A program made the translations under genes and the position numbers. Below are positions 1 through 9,617 of a stretch of DNA of 64,000 bases, one piece after another. The notes beneath the pieces are model-generated. The model saw only the letters and a list, made by a program, of their open reading frames with translations, was not told where the DNA came from and did not search any database. The stretch is from NCBI RefSeq assembly GCF_003286415.2, contig NZ_CP043450.1, forward strand, positions 496,001-560,000, given 5' to 3'. Position 1 is the stretch's first letter. Each line of letters begins with the position of its first letter. This DNA is from Mucilaginibacter rubeus (GTDB lineage: Bacteria > Bacteroidota > Bacteroidia > Sphingobacteriales > Sphingobacteriaceae).

Positions 1-1
1 A

Positions 2-2704
2 TGGACGGATGCCTTACCCATAGGTAATGGCCGCATTGGTGGCATGATTTATGGCGGCGTTACCGAAGACCATATCCAATATAACGAACAAAGCCTGTGG
101 ACAGGCGGCCCGCGCGACTATAACCGCAAAGGTGCCGTGAAATATTTGGAGCCCATCCGTAAGCTCCTTGCTGATGGTAAACAAGCCGAAGCAGAGGCCA
201 TGGCCCAACAACATTTTATGGGTACGAAGAGCGATGAAGCTACCTATGCTGCTGATTCTGCAAAGTGGTTTAAGATGATAGGTTCGTACCATTTGCCACA
301 AGACGAGCTATTTCATGATGATAATCTTAAAACTATCAATTTGCCGACAGAACAGGGATGGGAAGTCTCGCCAGGGTTTGAAGGAGTTGATGGCGCGGTT
401 TGGTTCATAAAACATTTTAATGTTCCGGCTGATTGGAAAGGGAAGAACCTGGTGATCAGTTTAGGCAGGATACGAGATATCGACCGCACCTGGCTTAATG
501 GAGATTACATCGGCACAACTTCGGGTAACGCCTACCGGAAATACATTATCCCGGCAAATAAAATACATATCGGTGAGAATAGGCTTGCAGTACAGGTAAT
601 CAACTTTTATGATAAGGGTGGCTTTACGAGCAACGCTAAAACTTTATCAGTTTATCCCGAAGGAAGTGAAAATGATGCGATTAGCCTTGCCGGTGAATGG
701 AAGTATTTTATACAGGATGATAAGCCACCTGCATATCCCCGCTACAATGCCGATTATCAGCCCTTCGCTGATTTGTACCTGCAATTTCCAAAGCAGGAGG
801 TAACAGACTATAAACGCGATCTTGATCTTACCACCGCCACCGCGCACGTGAGTTATAAAGCAGATGGTGTTATTTATACCCGCGAGTACTTTAGCAGTGC
901 GCCTGATCAGGTGATGGCTGTACATTTAATTGCCGATAAACCGGGCAAAATTAGCCTGAAAGCTTTGCTTGGCAGTCTGCACAAAAACTACGTTATCCGT
1001 AAAATTGATGATCATACGCTCGGCCTGTCTTTAAAAGTAAAAGATGGTGTTTTGCGTGGCGTAAGCTACTTGCATGTACAGGCCATGGGTGGTAAGGTTG
1101 TGGTAACCCCAAAGAATATATCAGTCACAGGAGCTAACGAAGCTACATTTTATCTCACAGCGGCAACCAATTTTAAAAACTATCATGATGTATCAGGTAA
1201 TCCGGAGGCTATCTGCAAAGCTCAAATAGCGGCAATAACGCACAAGAATTATGCAGCTATCAGAGATGCTCACATTAAAGATTATCAAAGGTATTTCAAT
1301 ACATTTTCCATCGATTTAGGTAAGGGCGAAAACGCGGACCTGCCGACGGATGAACGGATCCTGAAATTTGGCCAGTCGGTCGATCCCTCATTTATCAGCC
1401 TTTATGCGCAATATGGCAGGTATTTGCTGATCTCATCATCAAGACCGGGCAACGGACCCGCAAATTTGCAGGGCTTGTGGAACAACCTGCTCACGCCGCC
1501 CTGGGGCAGCAAGTTTACTACTAATATTAACCTTCAAATGAATTACTGGCCTGCTGAGGTGCTTAACTTATCAGCTTGCAGTCAGCCGTTTTTTAGTATC
1601 GTTGATGACCTTTCAAAAACAGGTCATGAAACCGCGGCTGAACACTATGGCGCGCCAGGTTGGGTATTGCACCATAATACCGATTTATGGCGAGGGGCGG
1701 CACCTGTTAACGCTTCCAACCATGGTATCTGGGTTAGCGGGGCCGCGTGGCTTTGTCACCAGTTATGGGAGCACTATTTGTACACCGGCGATAAAGGTTT
1801 TCTGCAAAAAAGAGCATATCCCGAAATGAAAGGTGCCGCGGAGTTTTTCGTACACTTTTTGGTTAAAAATCCTAAAACAGGATACCTCATCAGCACGCCG
1901 TCTAACTCGCCGGAGCATGGTGGTTTGGTTGCCGGGCCAACAATGGATCATCAAATCATCCGTGATCTGTTAAAAAACTGCCTCGAAGCAGCTAAAGTGC
2001 TTAACATTGATAAGGCTTTTGCCGATACGCTCAAGTTAAAATACAGCCAGATAGCGCCCAATAAAATTGGCAAATACGGCCAGCTGCAGGAATGGATGGA
2101 AGATAAAGATGATACCACGGATACTCATCGCCACGTTTCGCATATGTGGGGCGTTTATCCCGGAACGGATATTACTTTTAAAACGCCGGAACTATTGAAT
2201 GCCGCCGAAAAATCTATGAAATACCGTGGCGATGAAGGTACCGGCTGGAGCATTGCCTGGAAGGTAAATATCTGGGCGCGGATGCACCAGGGCGATCATG
2301 CTTATCTCATGTTAACCAAACTATTGTCGCCTGCCGATGTAAGCTCGGGTAAGGAGAAGGGCGGAGTTTACCATAACCTGTTCGACGCACACCCGCCATT
2401 TCAGATTGATGGAAATTTTGGCGGTGCGGCAGGTTTAGCCGAAATGCTTTTACAAAGTCAGGGCGATGCTATAGAATTGCTGCCAGCCTTACCAACTGCT
2501 TTACCACAAGGTAGTATCAAAGGTATTTGTGCCAGGGGTGGTTTCGTGTTGGATCTTGAATGGCAAAACGGGCGCTTGAAAAATCTGCAGGTACTTTCAA
2601 AATTGGGTAAAACCTGTCGCTTGGCTTATGCCGGAAGGACAATCAGCATTGAAACTCAAACAGGTAAAAACTATCGCTTTGATGCCGATCTGAAACAATT
2701 GTAA
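2..2704 (+). CDS. GH95 alpha-L-fucosidase/alpha-L-galactosidase, 5' partial, with inserted jelly-roll domain
   Basis: The reading frame is open from base 2 and already shows the GH95 N-terminal signature (W-T-D-A-L-P-I-G-N-G-R then NEQSLWTGGP), so the true start lies left of the window. The catalytic (alpha/alpha)6 part keeps the family residues: the N-I-N pair at 1522-1530, the S-P-E-H glutamate at 1913-1915 and the Q-I-D-G-N aspartate at 2408-2410. GH95 enzymes remove terminal alpha-L-fucose or alpha-L-galactose by inversion, and the latter occurs in rhamnogalacturonan II. Odd feature: about 170 residues (roughly 230-750), containing VWFIKHFNVPADWKGK and SLAGEWKY, interrupt the N-terminal beta domain and look like the galactose-binding-type jelly roll of sialate O-acetylesterases. 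The next gene begins just after the stop. The family is sure; the exact sugar is not. Confidence 0.93.
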   Translation, partial: WTDALPIGNGRIGGMIYGGVTEDHIQYNEQSLWTGGPRDYNRKGAVKYLEPIRKLLADGKQAEAEAMAQQHFMGTKSDEATYAADSAKWFKMIGSYHLPQDELFHDDNLKTINLPTEQGWEVSPGFEGVDGAVWFIKHFNVPADWKGKNLVISLGRIRDIDRTWLNGDYIGTTSGNAYRKYIIPANKIHIGENRLAVQVINFYDKGGFTSNAKTLSVYPEGSENDAISLAGEWKYFIQDDKPPAYPRYNADYQPFADLYLQFPKQEVTDYKRDLDLTTATAHVSYKADGVIYTREYFSSAPDQVMAVHLIADKPGKISLKALLGSLHKNYVIRKIDDHTLGLSLKVKDGVLRGVSYLHVQAMGGKVVVTPKNISVTGANEATFYLTAATNFKNYHDVSGNPEAICKAQIAAITHKNYAAIRDAHIKDYQRYFNTFSIDLGKGENADLPTDERILKFGQSVDPSFISLYAQYGRYLLISSSRPGNGPANLQGLWNNLLTPPWGSKFTTNINLQMNYWPAEVLNLSACSQPFFSIVDDLSKTGHETAAEHYGAPGWVLHHNTDLWRGAAPVNASNHGIWVSGAAWLCHQLWEHYLYTGDKGFLQKRAYPEMKGAAEFFVHFLVKNPKTGYLISTPSNSPEHGGLVAGPTMDHQIIRDLLKNCLEAAKVLNIDKAFADTLKLKYSQIAPNKIGKYGQLQEWMEDKDDTTDTHRHVSHMWGVYPGTDITFKTPELLNAAEKSMKYRGDEGTGWSIAWKVNIWARMHQGDHAYLMLTKLLSPADVSSGKEKGGVYHNLFDAHPPFQIDGNFGGAAGLAEMLLQSQGDAIELLPALPTALPQGSIKGICARGGFVLDLEWQNGRLKNLQVLSKLGKTCRLAYAGRTISIETQTGKNYRFDADLKQL

Positions 2705-2707
2705 AAG

Positions 2708-5700
2708 ATGGGCGAAGCGCAAAAATATCGCAGCGGGATTGCAGTAAAAGAACAATGTGTTTTAGCACTGTGTGATTGCCCTTTTGAGAGAGTAGTAGCC
2801 CATAAGGCTATAGAGAAGTTTAAAGCGCGTTGGGTTGCGCGATTCCCTCCCCAGGGAGGGTGTAGGGAGGGGTTTCGGCGAGATATCTTGTCGTCAGAAA
2901 GGCGCATAAACCCCTCCCTGCCAACACGCAATCCTAACGCGCCCCTCCCAGGGGAGGGAATTGTCAATTCATGGGCTATTACTCTTGGGAAAGAGGGAGG
3001 GCTGTGTTTCCCTTTTTTTAAGCTAATCGCCTCATTGCTGCTTCTACTCCTTTTTTCCAATAGTTACCTTTTTGCACAGCGTAAAGATGTTTTATTAAAT
3101 ACCAACTGGAGAAGCATCGCCGATGATAACAATCCAAAAGCTAATGCCGGTTTTGAAAAAGCCGGTTTTATTGATGCCCAATGGCAAAGGGTAAACGTAC
3201 CTCATAACTGGGACACTTACGGAGGCTATCGCCGCCTCAAACATGGCAACAGGCACGGCACCGCGTGGTACCGCAAAATATTCACGCTTGAGAAAAAACA
3301 AAACGATAAGCGGTATTTCCTGTGGTTTGAGGGGGTAGGCTCTTATGCTACTATTTGGCTCAACGGAAAGCAGGTTGGGTACCACGCCGGCGGACGTACG
3401 TCTTTTACTATTGATGTAACAGATGCTATCAAAGCAGGCAAACAAAACCTGTTATGCGTCCGGGCAGATCATCCTTCGTTTATTAAAGATCTGCCCTGGG
3501 TTTGCGGCGCCTGTTCAGATGATCCGGGGTTTTCGGAGGGTTCGCAGCCAATGGGGATTTTCAGACCGGTGCATTTGATGGTTACAAACGCTATCAGGAT
3601 TGAACCCTTTGGCGTACATATCTGGAATGATACCACCGTTCGCGAAAAATCAGCTACACTTAACCTCGAAACTGAAGTTAAAAACTACAACGGTAAGCCA
3701 TCTGCAATAACCATAATAAACAGCATGGTTGATGCCGGTGGTAAAACTATCGCGCAAGCAAAAACAAATAAAATATTAAAAGCCGGTGAAGTTAATACGG
3801 TAAGTCAACAGTTTGCCGATGTTAAAAATGTACAGCTTTGGTCGTTGGAGAAACCTTACCTGTACCATGTAATAACAGAGGTTTGGGCCGATGGAAAATT
3901 GATCGACAGGATGCAAACACCTTATGGTATCCGGTGGATTAGCTGGCCCATTGGCAGGAATAATAACGACAATCGTTTTTACCTCAATGGAAAGCCTGTT
4001 TTTATCAATGGCATTGCCGAGTATGAACACCTGATGGGAAAAAGCCAGGCTTTTGAAGCCCAGGAGATCAAAGCCCGGGTAATGCAGGTAAAGGCCGCCG
4101 GTTTTAATGCTTTCCGGGATGCGCATCAACCACATAATCTTGCCTATCAGGAGTATTGGGATAAGCTGGGGATTTTATGGTGGCCGCAGTATTCGGCGCA
4201 TATCTGGTATGATTCGCCGGAGTTCAGGGCCAATTATAAAGCTTTATTGGTTGACTGGGTTAAGGAACGGCGTAACAACCCCTCGGTTATATTATGGGGC
4301 TTACAGAACGAAAGTAAGCTACCTGCTGACTTTGCCCGGGAATGCAGCGACATTATCCGCAAGCTTGATCCTACGGCTTCGTCGCAACGCAAAATAACAA
4401 CCTGCAACGGCGGTGAAGGTACCGATTGGGACGTGCCTCAAAACTGGACAGGCACTTACGGCGGTAATCCGCTTACTTACGGCGAAGACCTAAAAAAACA
4501 AATATTAGTAGGTGAGTATGGGGCCTGGCGAAGCCTTGGTTTACATACCGAAGGGCCTTTTGATGCAAACGGCCCGCTAAGTGAAGACCGTATGACCCAG
4601 CTGATGGAAACTAAAGCCCGCCTGGCCGAGTCTGTAAAAGATCAGGTAGCGGGCCATTTTCAATGGCTGTTATACTCGCATGAAAACCCCGGAAGAACGC
4701 AAGGTGGCGAAGGTCAGCGCGAGCTGGACAGGGTTGGTCCTGTTAATTACAAGGGTCTGTTTACACCCTGGGGGCAGCCAACCGATGCTTTTTACATGTA
4801 CAGGGCCAATTATGCGCCAAAAGATAAGGAGCCGATGGTTTACATTGTATCGCATACCTGGCCAAACCGCTGGTTGGCTCCCGGCAAAAAGGATAGCATA
4901 ATTGTTTATTCCAACTGCGATGAGGTTGAGCTTTTTAATGATGTCAATCATGCGTCATTAGGCAAACGAAAACGGCAGGGTATCGGCACACATTTTCAGT
5001 GGGATGCTGTAGATATTAAATACAATGTGCTGTATGCTGTGGGATATGTTAATGGTAAGCAGGTAACGCACGATGAGATTATGCTGAACCACCTGCCGCT
5101 GGCACCTCATCTGCCCAAAGAGAATCCAGCTATCCTGAAACCGGAAGCCGGTTATAACTATTTGTACCGCCTCAATTGCGGCGGACCGGATTACACCGAT
5201 ATCTATGGCAATACCTGGATGGCCGATAAGCATCAGGATAATAAAGAACAGCCCGGCTCTACATCGTGGACGGATGATTACCCTGGTATGCCTGCATTTT
5301 TTGCCAGTCAGCAACGCACTTTTGACAGGATCAGCAATACTGCGGATGGGGGGTTGTTCCAGACTTTCAGGTATGGTTTGGATAAACTGAAATTCAATTT
5401 TCCGGTACCGGATGGCGATTACCGCATCGAACTATATTTTACCGAACCCTGGTATGGCACAGGTGGCGGGGTAGACTGCTCGGGCTGGCGTTTGTTTGAT
5501 ATAGCGGTGAATAATAAAACCATGATCCGCAATCTGGACATCTGGAAGGAAGCAGGCTATGCTGAGGCGCTTAAGAAAAGTATCACCGCGCACGTTATGG
5601 GCGGGATGCTAACCATATCTTTTCCAAATGCCGCGGCCGGCGAAGCTATCATATCAGGCATAGCTATCAGTACTTTAAATAAGGTTACAAAGCCAAACCA

Positions 5701-6526
5701 GTCGGGCAAAGGGATAATCGGCCAATTACAAGGCAATAGTAAGTGGGCGATAAAAAACTGGATGGACATCGGCCAAAAACAATACACCGATGCCGGGGTA
5801 AGCTTTAATGATCTGCCGCCGATATTTTACGGTGCAGATTGGATAAGTACAGCAAATTCGGTTCAAGGGCAAACAGGCTCGTTTAGTTTGAATGCTGATG
5901 CTGACGTATATGTTGCCATGGACAAGTCAGCATCGGACAGGACAGATTGGGTTGCCGGTTATGAAAATACCGGTTTATTTGTAAAAAATGATGCCGATGG
6001 GCGGCATCAACTGTCTGTTTACAGGAAGCGTTTCAGAAAGGCTGATGTAGTTACGTTGGGCGAAAATAAAGGCAGGTTCATGTACACCGTGGTGGTGATG
6101 CCTGTTACTTCGTTGCAACCGGCTACTGATCTTCGTAAAACCGTAAGCTATAAGGCGGAGACGGCTGAAATAAGAGGCGAGGGCTTAAAAGCCGATACCC
6201 TGAACGGAAAGAAAGTAATTAAATTTAGCAGTGTGGCAGGTGGCAGTGTGGCATTCGCGTTAACACCGGGTGTTGCCGATCTGTATGCCTTACGCATAAA
6301 ATATTATAACCTGAGCAATCAAACTTTTACGGCAAAAATGCAATTACTGGCCGCCGATGGTACGGTGATGAAGGAGGAAGAACTGAGTTTTAAACCGGTT
6401 GCCAAAAATAAATCGGGCACGGTTACAACTAATACGGGCACAAGTATCAACGCGGGTAATTATAAACTGGTAATCACAGGCATTAAGGCCGATGGTTTAG
6501 CTGTTTCGGGTATCGAAATGCAATAA
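2708..6526 (+). CDS. GH2 family glycosidase (beta-galactosidase-like) with malectin domain; start uncertain
   Basis: This is a retaining GH2 enzyme. A sugar-binding jelly roll (NVPHNWD, WYRKIF, WLNGKQVG) is followed by an immunoglobulin-like domain and a TIM barrel with acid/base Glu in LQNES (codon 4310) and nucleophile Glu in VGEYGAW (codon 4514). A malectin-like domain follows at about 5150-5680 (LNCGG, YRIELYFTE, IISGIAIS). The C-terminal ~270 residues are unassigned. The signal peptide is clear (FFKLIASLLLLLLFSNSYLFAQ in two parts, around 3008-3080), but no in-frame ATG lies just before it. The only in-frame ATG, at 2708, gives about 100 extra residues that translate a palindromic repeat. 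ATG 2971 would fit the signal peptide if the T7 run at 3013-3019 were T6. The substrate is unknown; beta-D-galactoside or beta-D-glucuronide are the usual GH2 choices. Confidence 0.85.
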   Translation: MGEAQKYRSGIAVKEQCVLALCDCPFERVVAHKAIEKFKARWVARFPPQGGCREGFRRDILSSERRINPSLPTRNPNAPLPGEGIVNSWAITLGKEGGLCFPFFKLIASLLLLLLFSNSYLFAQRKDVLLNTNWRSIADDNNPKANAGFEKAGFIDAQWQRVNVPHNWDTYGGYRRLKHGNRHGTAWYRKIFTLEKKQNDKRYFLWFEGVGSYATIWLNGKQVGYHAGGRTSFTIDVTDAIKAGKQNLLCVRADHPSFIKDLPWVCGACSDDPGFSEGSQPMGIFRPVHLMVTNAIRIEPFGVHIWNDTTVREKSATLNLETEVKNYNGKPSAITIINSMVDAGGKTIAQAKTNKILKAGEVNTVSQQFADVKNVQLWSLEKPYLYHVITEVWADGKLIDRMQTPYGIRWISWPIGRNNNDNRFYLNGKPVFINGIAEYEHLMGKSQAFEAQEIKARVMQVKAAGFNAFRDAHQPHNLAYQEYWDKLGILWWPQYSAHIWYDSPEFRANYKALLVDWVKERRNNPSVILWGLQNESKLPADFARECSDIIRKLDPTASSQRKITTCNGGEGTDWDVPQNWTGTYGGNPLTYGEDLKKQILVGEYGAWRSLGLHTEGPFDANGPLSEDRMTQLMETKARLAESVKDQVAGHFQWLLYSHENPGRTQGGEGQRELDRVGPVNYKGLFTPWGQPTDAFYMYRANYAPKDKEPMVYIVSHTWPNRWLAPGKKDSIIVYSNCDEVELFNDVNHASLGKRKRQGIGTHFQWDAVDIKYNVLYAVGYVNGKQVTHDEIMLNHLPLAPHLPKENPAILKPEAGYNYLYRLNCGGPDYTDIYGNTWMADKHQDNKEQPGSTSWTDDYPGMPAFFASQQRTFDRISNTADGGLFQTFRYGLDKLKFNFPVPDGDYRIELYFTEPWYGTGGGVDCSGWRLFDIAVNNKTMIRNLDIWKEAGYAEALKKSITAHVMGGMLTISFPNAAAGEAIISGIAISTLNKVTKPNQSGKGIIGQLQGNSKWAIKNWMDIGQKQYTDAGVSFNDLPPIFYGADWISTANSVQGQTGSFSLNADADVYVAMDKSASDRTDWVAGYENTGLFVKNDADGRHQLSVYRKRFRKADVVTLGENKGRFMYTVVVMPVTSLQPATDLRKTVSYKAETAEIRGEGLKADTLNGKKVIKFSSVAGGSVAFALTPGVADLYALRIKYYNLSNQTFTAKMQLLAADGTVMKEEELSFKPVAKNKSGTVTTNTGTSINAGNYKLVITGIKADGLAVSGIEMQ
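2837..2962. repeat. Palindromic intergenic-type repeat, family A, copy 1 (inside GH2 5' end)
   Basis: The outer arms (GATTCCCTCCCCAGGGAGGG and its near complement ending at 2962) and the inner arms (GGAGGGGTTT / AAACCCCTCC) form a long inverted repeat of about 125 bp. It is a diverged relative of the copies at 13185-13297 and 28459-28573, which are in true intergenic gaps. Here it stays open in the frame of the GH2 gene and would be translated if ATG 2708 is used. Confidence 0.8.
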
Positions 6527-6535
6527 AATATTAAC

Positions 6536-9298
6536 ATGAAGAAAAGTATCTGCCTATTGTTTTTGTTACTGCCCTTCGGCGTTTTTGCTCAAAGCCTGAA
6601 GGTGTTAAACCTGCAATGCGAGTATAAAACAAACCCGCTGGGCATCGAATCGCTTAAGCCAAAGTTGAGTTGGCAAATGCAAAGCGATGCCCGCAATATA
6701 ATGCAAACCGCTTACCGGGTTTTGGTGGCCGATGACGCTGCTAAGCTGGCAAACAATAATGCGGATGTATGGGATTCGGGCAAGGTTTCATCCAGCGCAT
6801 CTTTACAGGTTTCCTATAATGGCAAGCCTATGCAGGCCGCAAAAACTTATTACTGGAAGGTGATGATTTGGGATAATCATGGCAAAGCATCGGCCTGGAG
6901 CAATATTACCAATTGGCAAATGGGCCTGCTCACAAAAGCCGACTGGCACAATGCCGAGTGGATTGCTTACGATAAACTGCCTGATTCATCGGCCATTGTT
7001 CCCTTTTATCATGGTAAAGGTCCCAAAAAGTTGGGTGCTGCCAATGATGTTTTGCCTTTAATGCGTAAGGGTTTTAATGTTAATGGCAAGCTAAAAAAAG
7101 CCACGCTTTATTTATGCGGATTGGGGCATTTTGAGCTGAGTCTGAATGGTAAAAAAGTAGGAGATCATTTCCTTGATCCAGGTTGGACAAAGTATGATAA
7201 ACAGGCCTTGTATGTGCCTTTTGATATCACTGATCAGCTTGTTTCTGGTAAAAATACCATTGGCGTAACGCTGGGCAACGGGTTCTACTATATCCCGCGC
7301 GATAGGCGTTACCGAAAGCTCACCGGTGCTTTCGGATATCCCAAAATGATTTGCCGTTTGATGTTAGAATATGACAAGAGTAGGGTAGATAATGTGGTTA
7401 GTGATGGCTCATGGAAAACAACTCCTTCGCCGGTTACTTTCAGCAGTATTTACGGCGGAGAGGATTATAACGCCAATCTTGAACAACCGGGTTGGGATAC
7501 CAACAACTTTGATGATTCAAAATGGCGCGGCGTGGTTAAGGTAGATGGCATACCTGAGCTAAACGCGCAAATGGCCGAGCCTTTGAAAATTATGCAGGAG
7601 CTGAAACCGCAAAGTAAAAAGCAACTCGCTAATGGCGCATGGATCTATGATCTTGGTCAAAACTTTTCAGGCATCCCACAGATCAGCGTTCAGGGCAAAA
7701 AAGGAGATACCGTACGCATTATCCCTGCCGAACTGGTTAACGAGGATGGTAGCGCCAACCAGAAAGCATCCGGCAGTCCGCATTATTATAGCTACGTATT
7801 GAAGGGTAACGGCATTGAAACCTGGCATCCTCTGTTTACTTACTACGGTTTCAGGTATTTGCAGGTGCAGGGCGCGGTTCCCCAGGGTGAAACCAACACA
7901 TCGCAGCAACCCATAATTGTTGATGTTAAAGGACTGCACACCCGTAACTCAGCAGTAACAGTCGGGAATTTCGCCTGCTCAAACGAGCTGTTTAACAAAA
8001 CTTTTAAATTGATTGACTGGGCCATGAAAAGCAATATGGCCAGCGTATTTACCGATTGCCCTCACCGCGAAAAACTGGGCTGGCTGGAAGAAGCGCACTT
8101 GGTTGGCAGTTCGCTGCATTACAATTACGATATAGTTGGGTTGGCACGTAAGTGTATCAACGATATGCGTATTTCCCAAACCGAGGATGGGCTGATTCCC
8201 GAGATTTCGCCCGAATATGTAAAGTTTGACGAGCCATTCCGCGATTCGCCCGAGTGGGGGAGTAATGCGGTGATCCTGCCCTGGTACGTGTTCCAATGGT
8301 ATGGCGATAAGGAAGTGCTTACGCAAAATTATGATATGATTAAACGGTACCTGGCCTATCTCGACAAAAAATCAAAAAATCATTTATTGTACCAGGGCCT
8401 GGGCGATTGGTATGATCTGGGCCCAAACCCTCCTGGTGTTTCGCAATTAACACCTCAGGGCATTACGGCAACCTCGCTTTATTATTACGATCTGGATATA
8501 GCCGCCAAAATAGCTACCCTGCTTGGCAAAAACGATGATGCCGTATCATATAAAAAGGTGGCTGCTGAAGTAAAGCAGGCTTATAATAAAACATTTTTTA
8601 ACGCTGAAACAAAGCAATATGGCACCGGCAGTCAGGCAGCCAACGCCATGTCGATTTATGCCGGTTTGGTTGAGTCACAGTATAAAAAAGCTGTGGTGAA
8701 CAATATCGTAAAAGATATCCGTGGCCGTGGCAATGCTCTTACCGCAGGCGATATAGGTTATCGTTACTTGTTGCGTGTGCTGGATGATGAAGGCCTTTCG
8801 GATGTAATATATGATATGAACAGTCGTGCCGATGTGCCGGGTTATGGTTATCAGTTGGCTCATGGCGCTACAGCCTTAACGGAATCATGGGCGGCGCTGC
8901 CTTCAGTGTCCAATAACCACTTTATGTTGGGGCACCTGATGGAATGGTTTTACAGCGGCCTTGCAGGAATCCGGCCAACTGATGATGCCATCGCGTTTAA
9001 TAAAATAGAGATCAGGCCGGAAGCGGTGGGCAATGTAACCTGGGCTAAAGCCAATTATCAATCGCCCTATGGCAATATTTCGAGCAGTTGGGCGAAGGGG
9101 AAGGGGCAGTTTAAACTGGAGGTGAGCATCCCTGCAAATACAACTGCGAGCATCTTTATGCCTGTGAAAAATAACGCAGCTATTATGGTAGACGGGCAAA
9201 ATATTAAAACCCGTCATGATATCAAATTTATAGGCTATCACGATGGGAAAGCTGAGATCAAGGCAGGTTCAGGCAACTATACATTCATCGCCAAATAA
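6536..9298 (+). CDS. GH78 alpha-L-rhamnosidase (first of three)
   Basis: This 920-residue exported enzyme (signal peptide ending VFAQ) would cleave terminal alpha-L-rhamnose by inversion. The order of domains is the full GH78 set: an N-terminal fibronectin-like domain (LSWQMQSD, YYWKVMIWD), a Bac_rhamnosid_N jelly roll (YLCGLGHFELSLNGKKVGD), a concanavalin-like domain (DLGQNFSG), an (alpha/alpha)6 barrel and a C-terminal beta-sandwich. Catalytic-region motifs are DCPHREKLGW, with D507 and E512, and ALTESW, with E783 as the likely base. It starts 9 bp after the GH2 stop and so is probably cotranscribed with it. Its DCPHRE motif differs from the second GH78 (DCPQRNER) and the third (DGIKRDR), which suggests different rhamnosidic linkages. 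Confidence 0.94.
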   Translation: MKKSICLLFLLLPFGVFAQSLKVLNLQCEYKTNPLGIESLKPKLSWQMQSDARNIMQTAYRVLVADDAAKLANNNADVWDSGKVSSSASLQVSYNGKPMQAAKTYYWKVMIWDNHGKASAWSNITNWQMGLLTKADWHNAEWIAYDKLPDSSAIVPFYHGKGPKKLGAANDVLPLMRKGFNVNGKLKKATLYLCGLGHFELSLNGKKVGDHFLDPGWTKYDKQALYVPFDITDQLVSGKNTIGVTLGNGFYYIPRDRRYRKLTGAFGYPKMICRLMLEYDKSRVDNVVSDGSWKTTPSPVTFSSIYGGEDYNANLEQPGWDTNNFDDSKWRGVVKVDGIPELNAQMAEPLKIMQELKPQSKKQLANGAWIYDLGQNFSGIPQISVQGKKGDTVRIIPAELVNEDGSANQKASGSPHYYSYVLKGNGIETWHPLFTYYGFRYLQVQGAVPQGETNTSQQPIIVDVKGLHTRNSAVTVGNFACSNELFNKTFKLIDWAMKSNMASVFTDCPHREKLGWLEEAHLVGSSLHYNYDIVGLARKCINDMRISQTEDGLIPEISPEYVKFDEPFRDSPEWGSNAVILPWYVFQWYGDKEVLTQNYDMIKRYLAYLDKKSKNHLLYQGLGDWYDLGPNPPGVSQLTPQGITATSLYYYDLDIAAKIATLLGKNDDAVSYKKVAAEVKQAYNKTFFNAETKQYGTGSQAANAMSIYAGLVESQYKKAVVNNIVKDIRGRGNALTAGDIGYRYLLRVLDDEGLSDVIYDMNSRADVPGYGYQLAHGATALTESWAALPSVSNNHFMLGHLMEWFYSGLAGIRPTDDAIAFNKIEIRPEAVGNVTWAKANYQSPYGNISSSWAKGKGQFKLEVSIPANTTASIFMPVKNNAAIMVDGQNIKTRHDIKFIGYHDGKAEIKAGSGNYTFIAK

Positions 9299-9340
9299 AA
9301 TATATAAAAGCTAAGGCCAAACGCATAAAGCTGAAACAGG

Positions 9341-9535
9341 GAAATCGCTTTTAAACAGGAGGCACCTACGGAGCCAATACATATCTGTTGGTTTTGCTAT
9401 AAACATGTTACTCCTACGGAGTTATAATTATACTTTTTTAAACTCCGGAGGAGTAACATGTTTGTAGAAATGAAAATCGAAGAGGATTGGCTCCGTAGGT
9501 GCCTCCTGTTTACTACAGATTTTAAAAGCGATTTC
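9341..9535. repeat. Long nested inverted repeat in the 9299-9617 gap
   Basis: Three nested arm pairs are visible: 9341-9355 with 9521-9535 (15 bp, perfect), 9352-9378 with 9486-9512 (27 bp, perfect) and 9401-9423 with 9441-9463 (22 of 23). The core motif is CTCCGTAGGTGCCTCC and CTCCGGAGGAGTAACATG. The gap holds no gene. The element would form a strong RNA hairpin between the GH78 stop and the next start and may attenuate or terminate transcription. It probably belongs to a genome-wide family, which cannot be tested here. Confidence 0.85.
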
Positions 9536-9617
9536 TCTGAAATCTAATGAATTGATTATTAGTTTGGGGTGATGGTTGTATGTGAAATTAATTAATAGAC
9601 TTTATTTAAAACAAAAT

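Noticed and set aside
2671..3060. Reverse-strand ORF of 129 residues over the GH2 5' region
   Set aside because: It is produced by the palindromic repeat and antisense reading of the signal peptide; there is no sensible protein pattern.
9341..9535. Insertion sequence
   Set aside because: The inverted arms enclose only about 100 bp with no transposase frame; at most it is a non-autonomous element.
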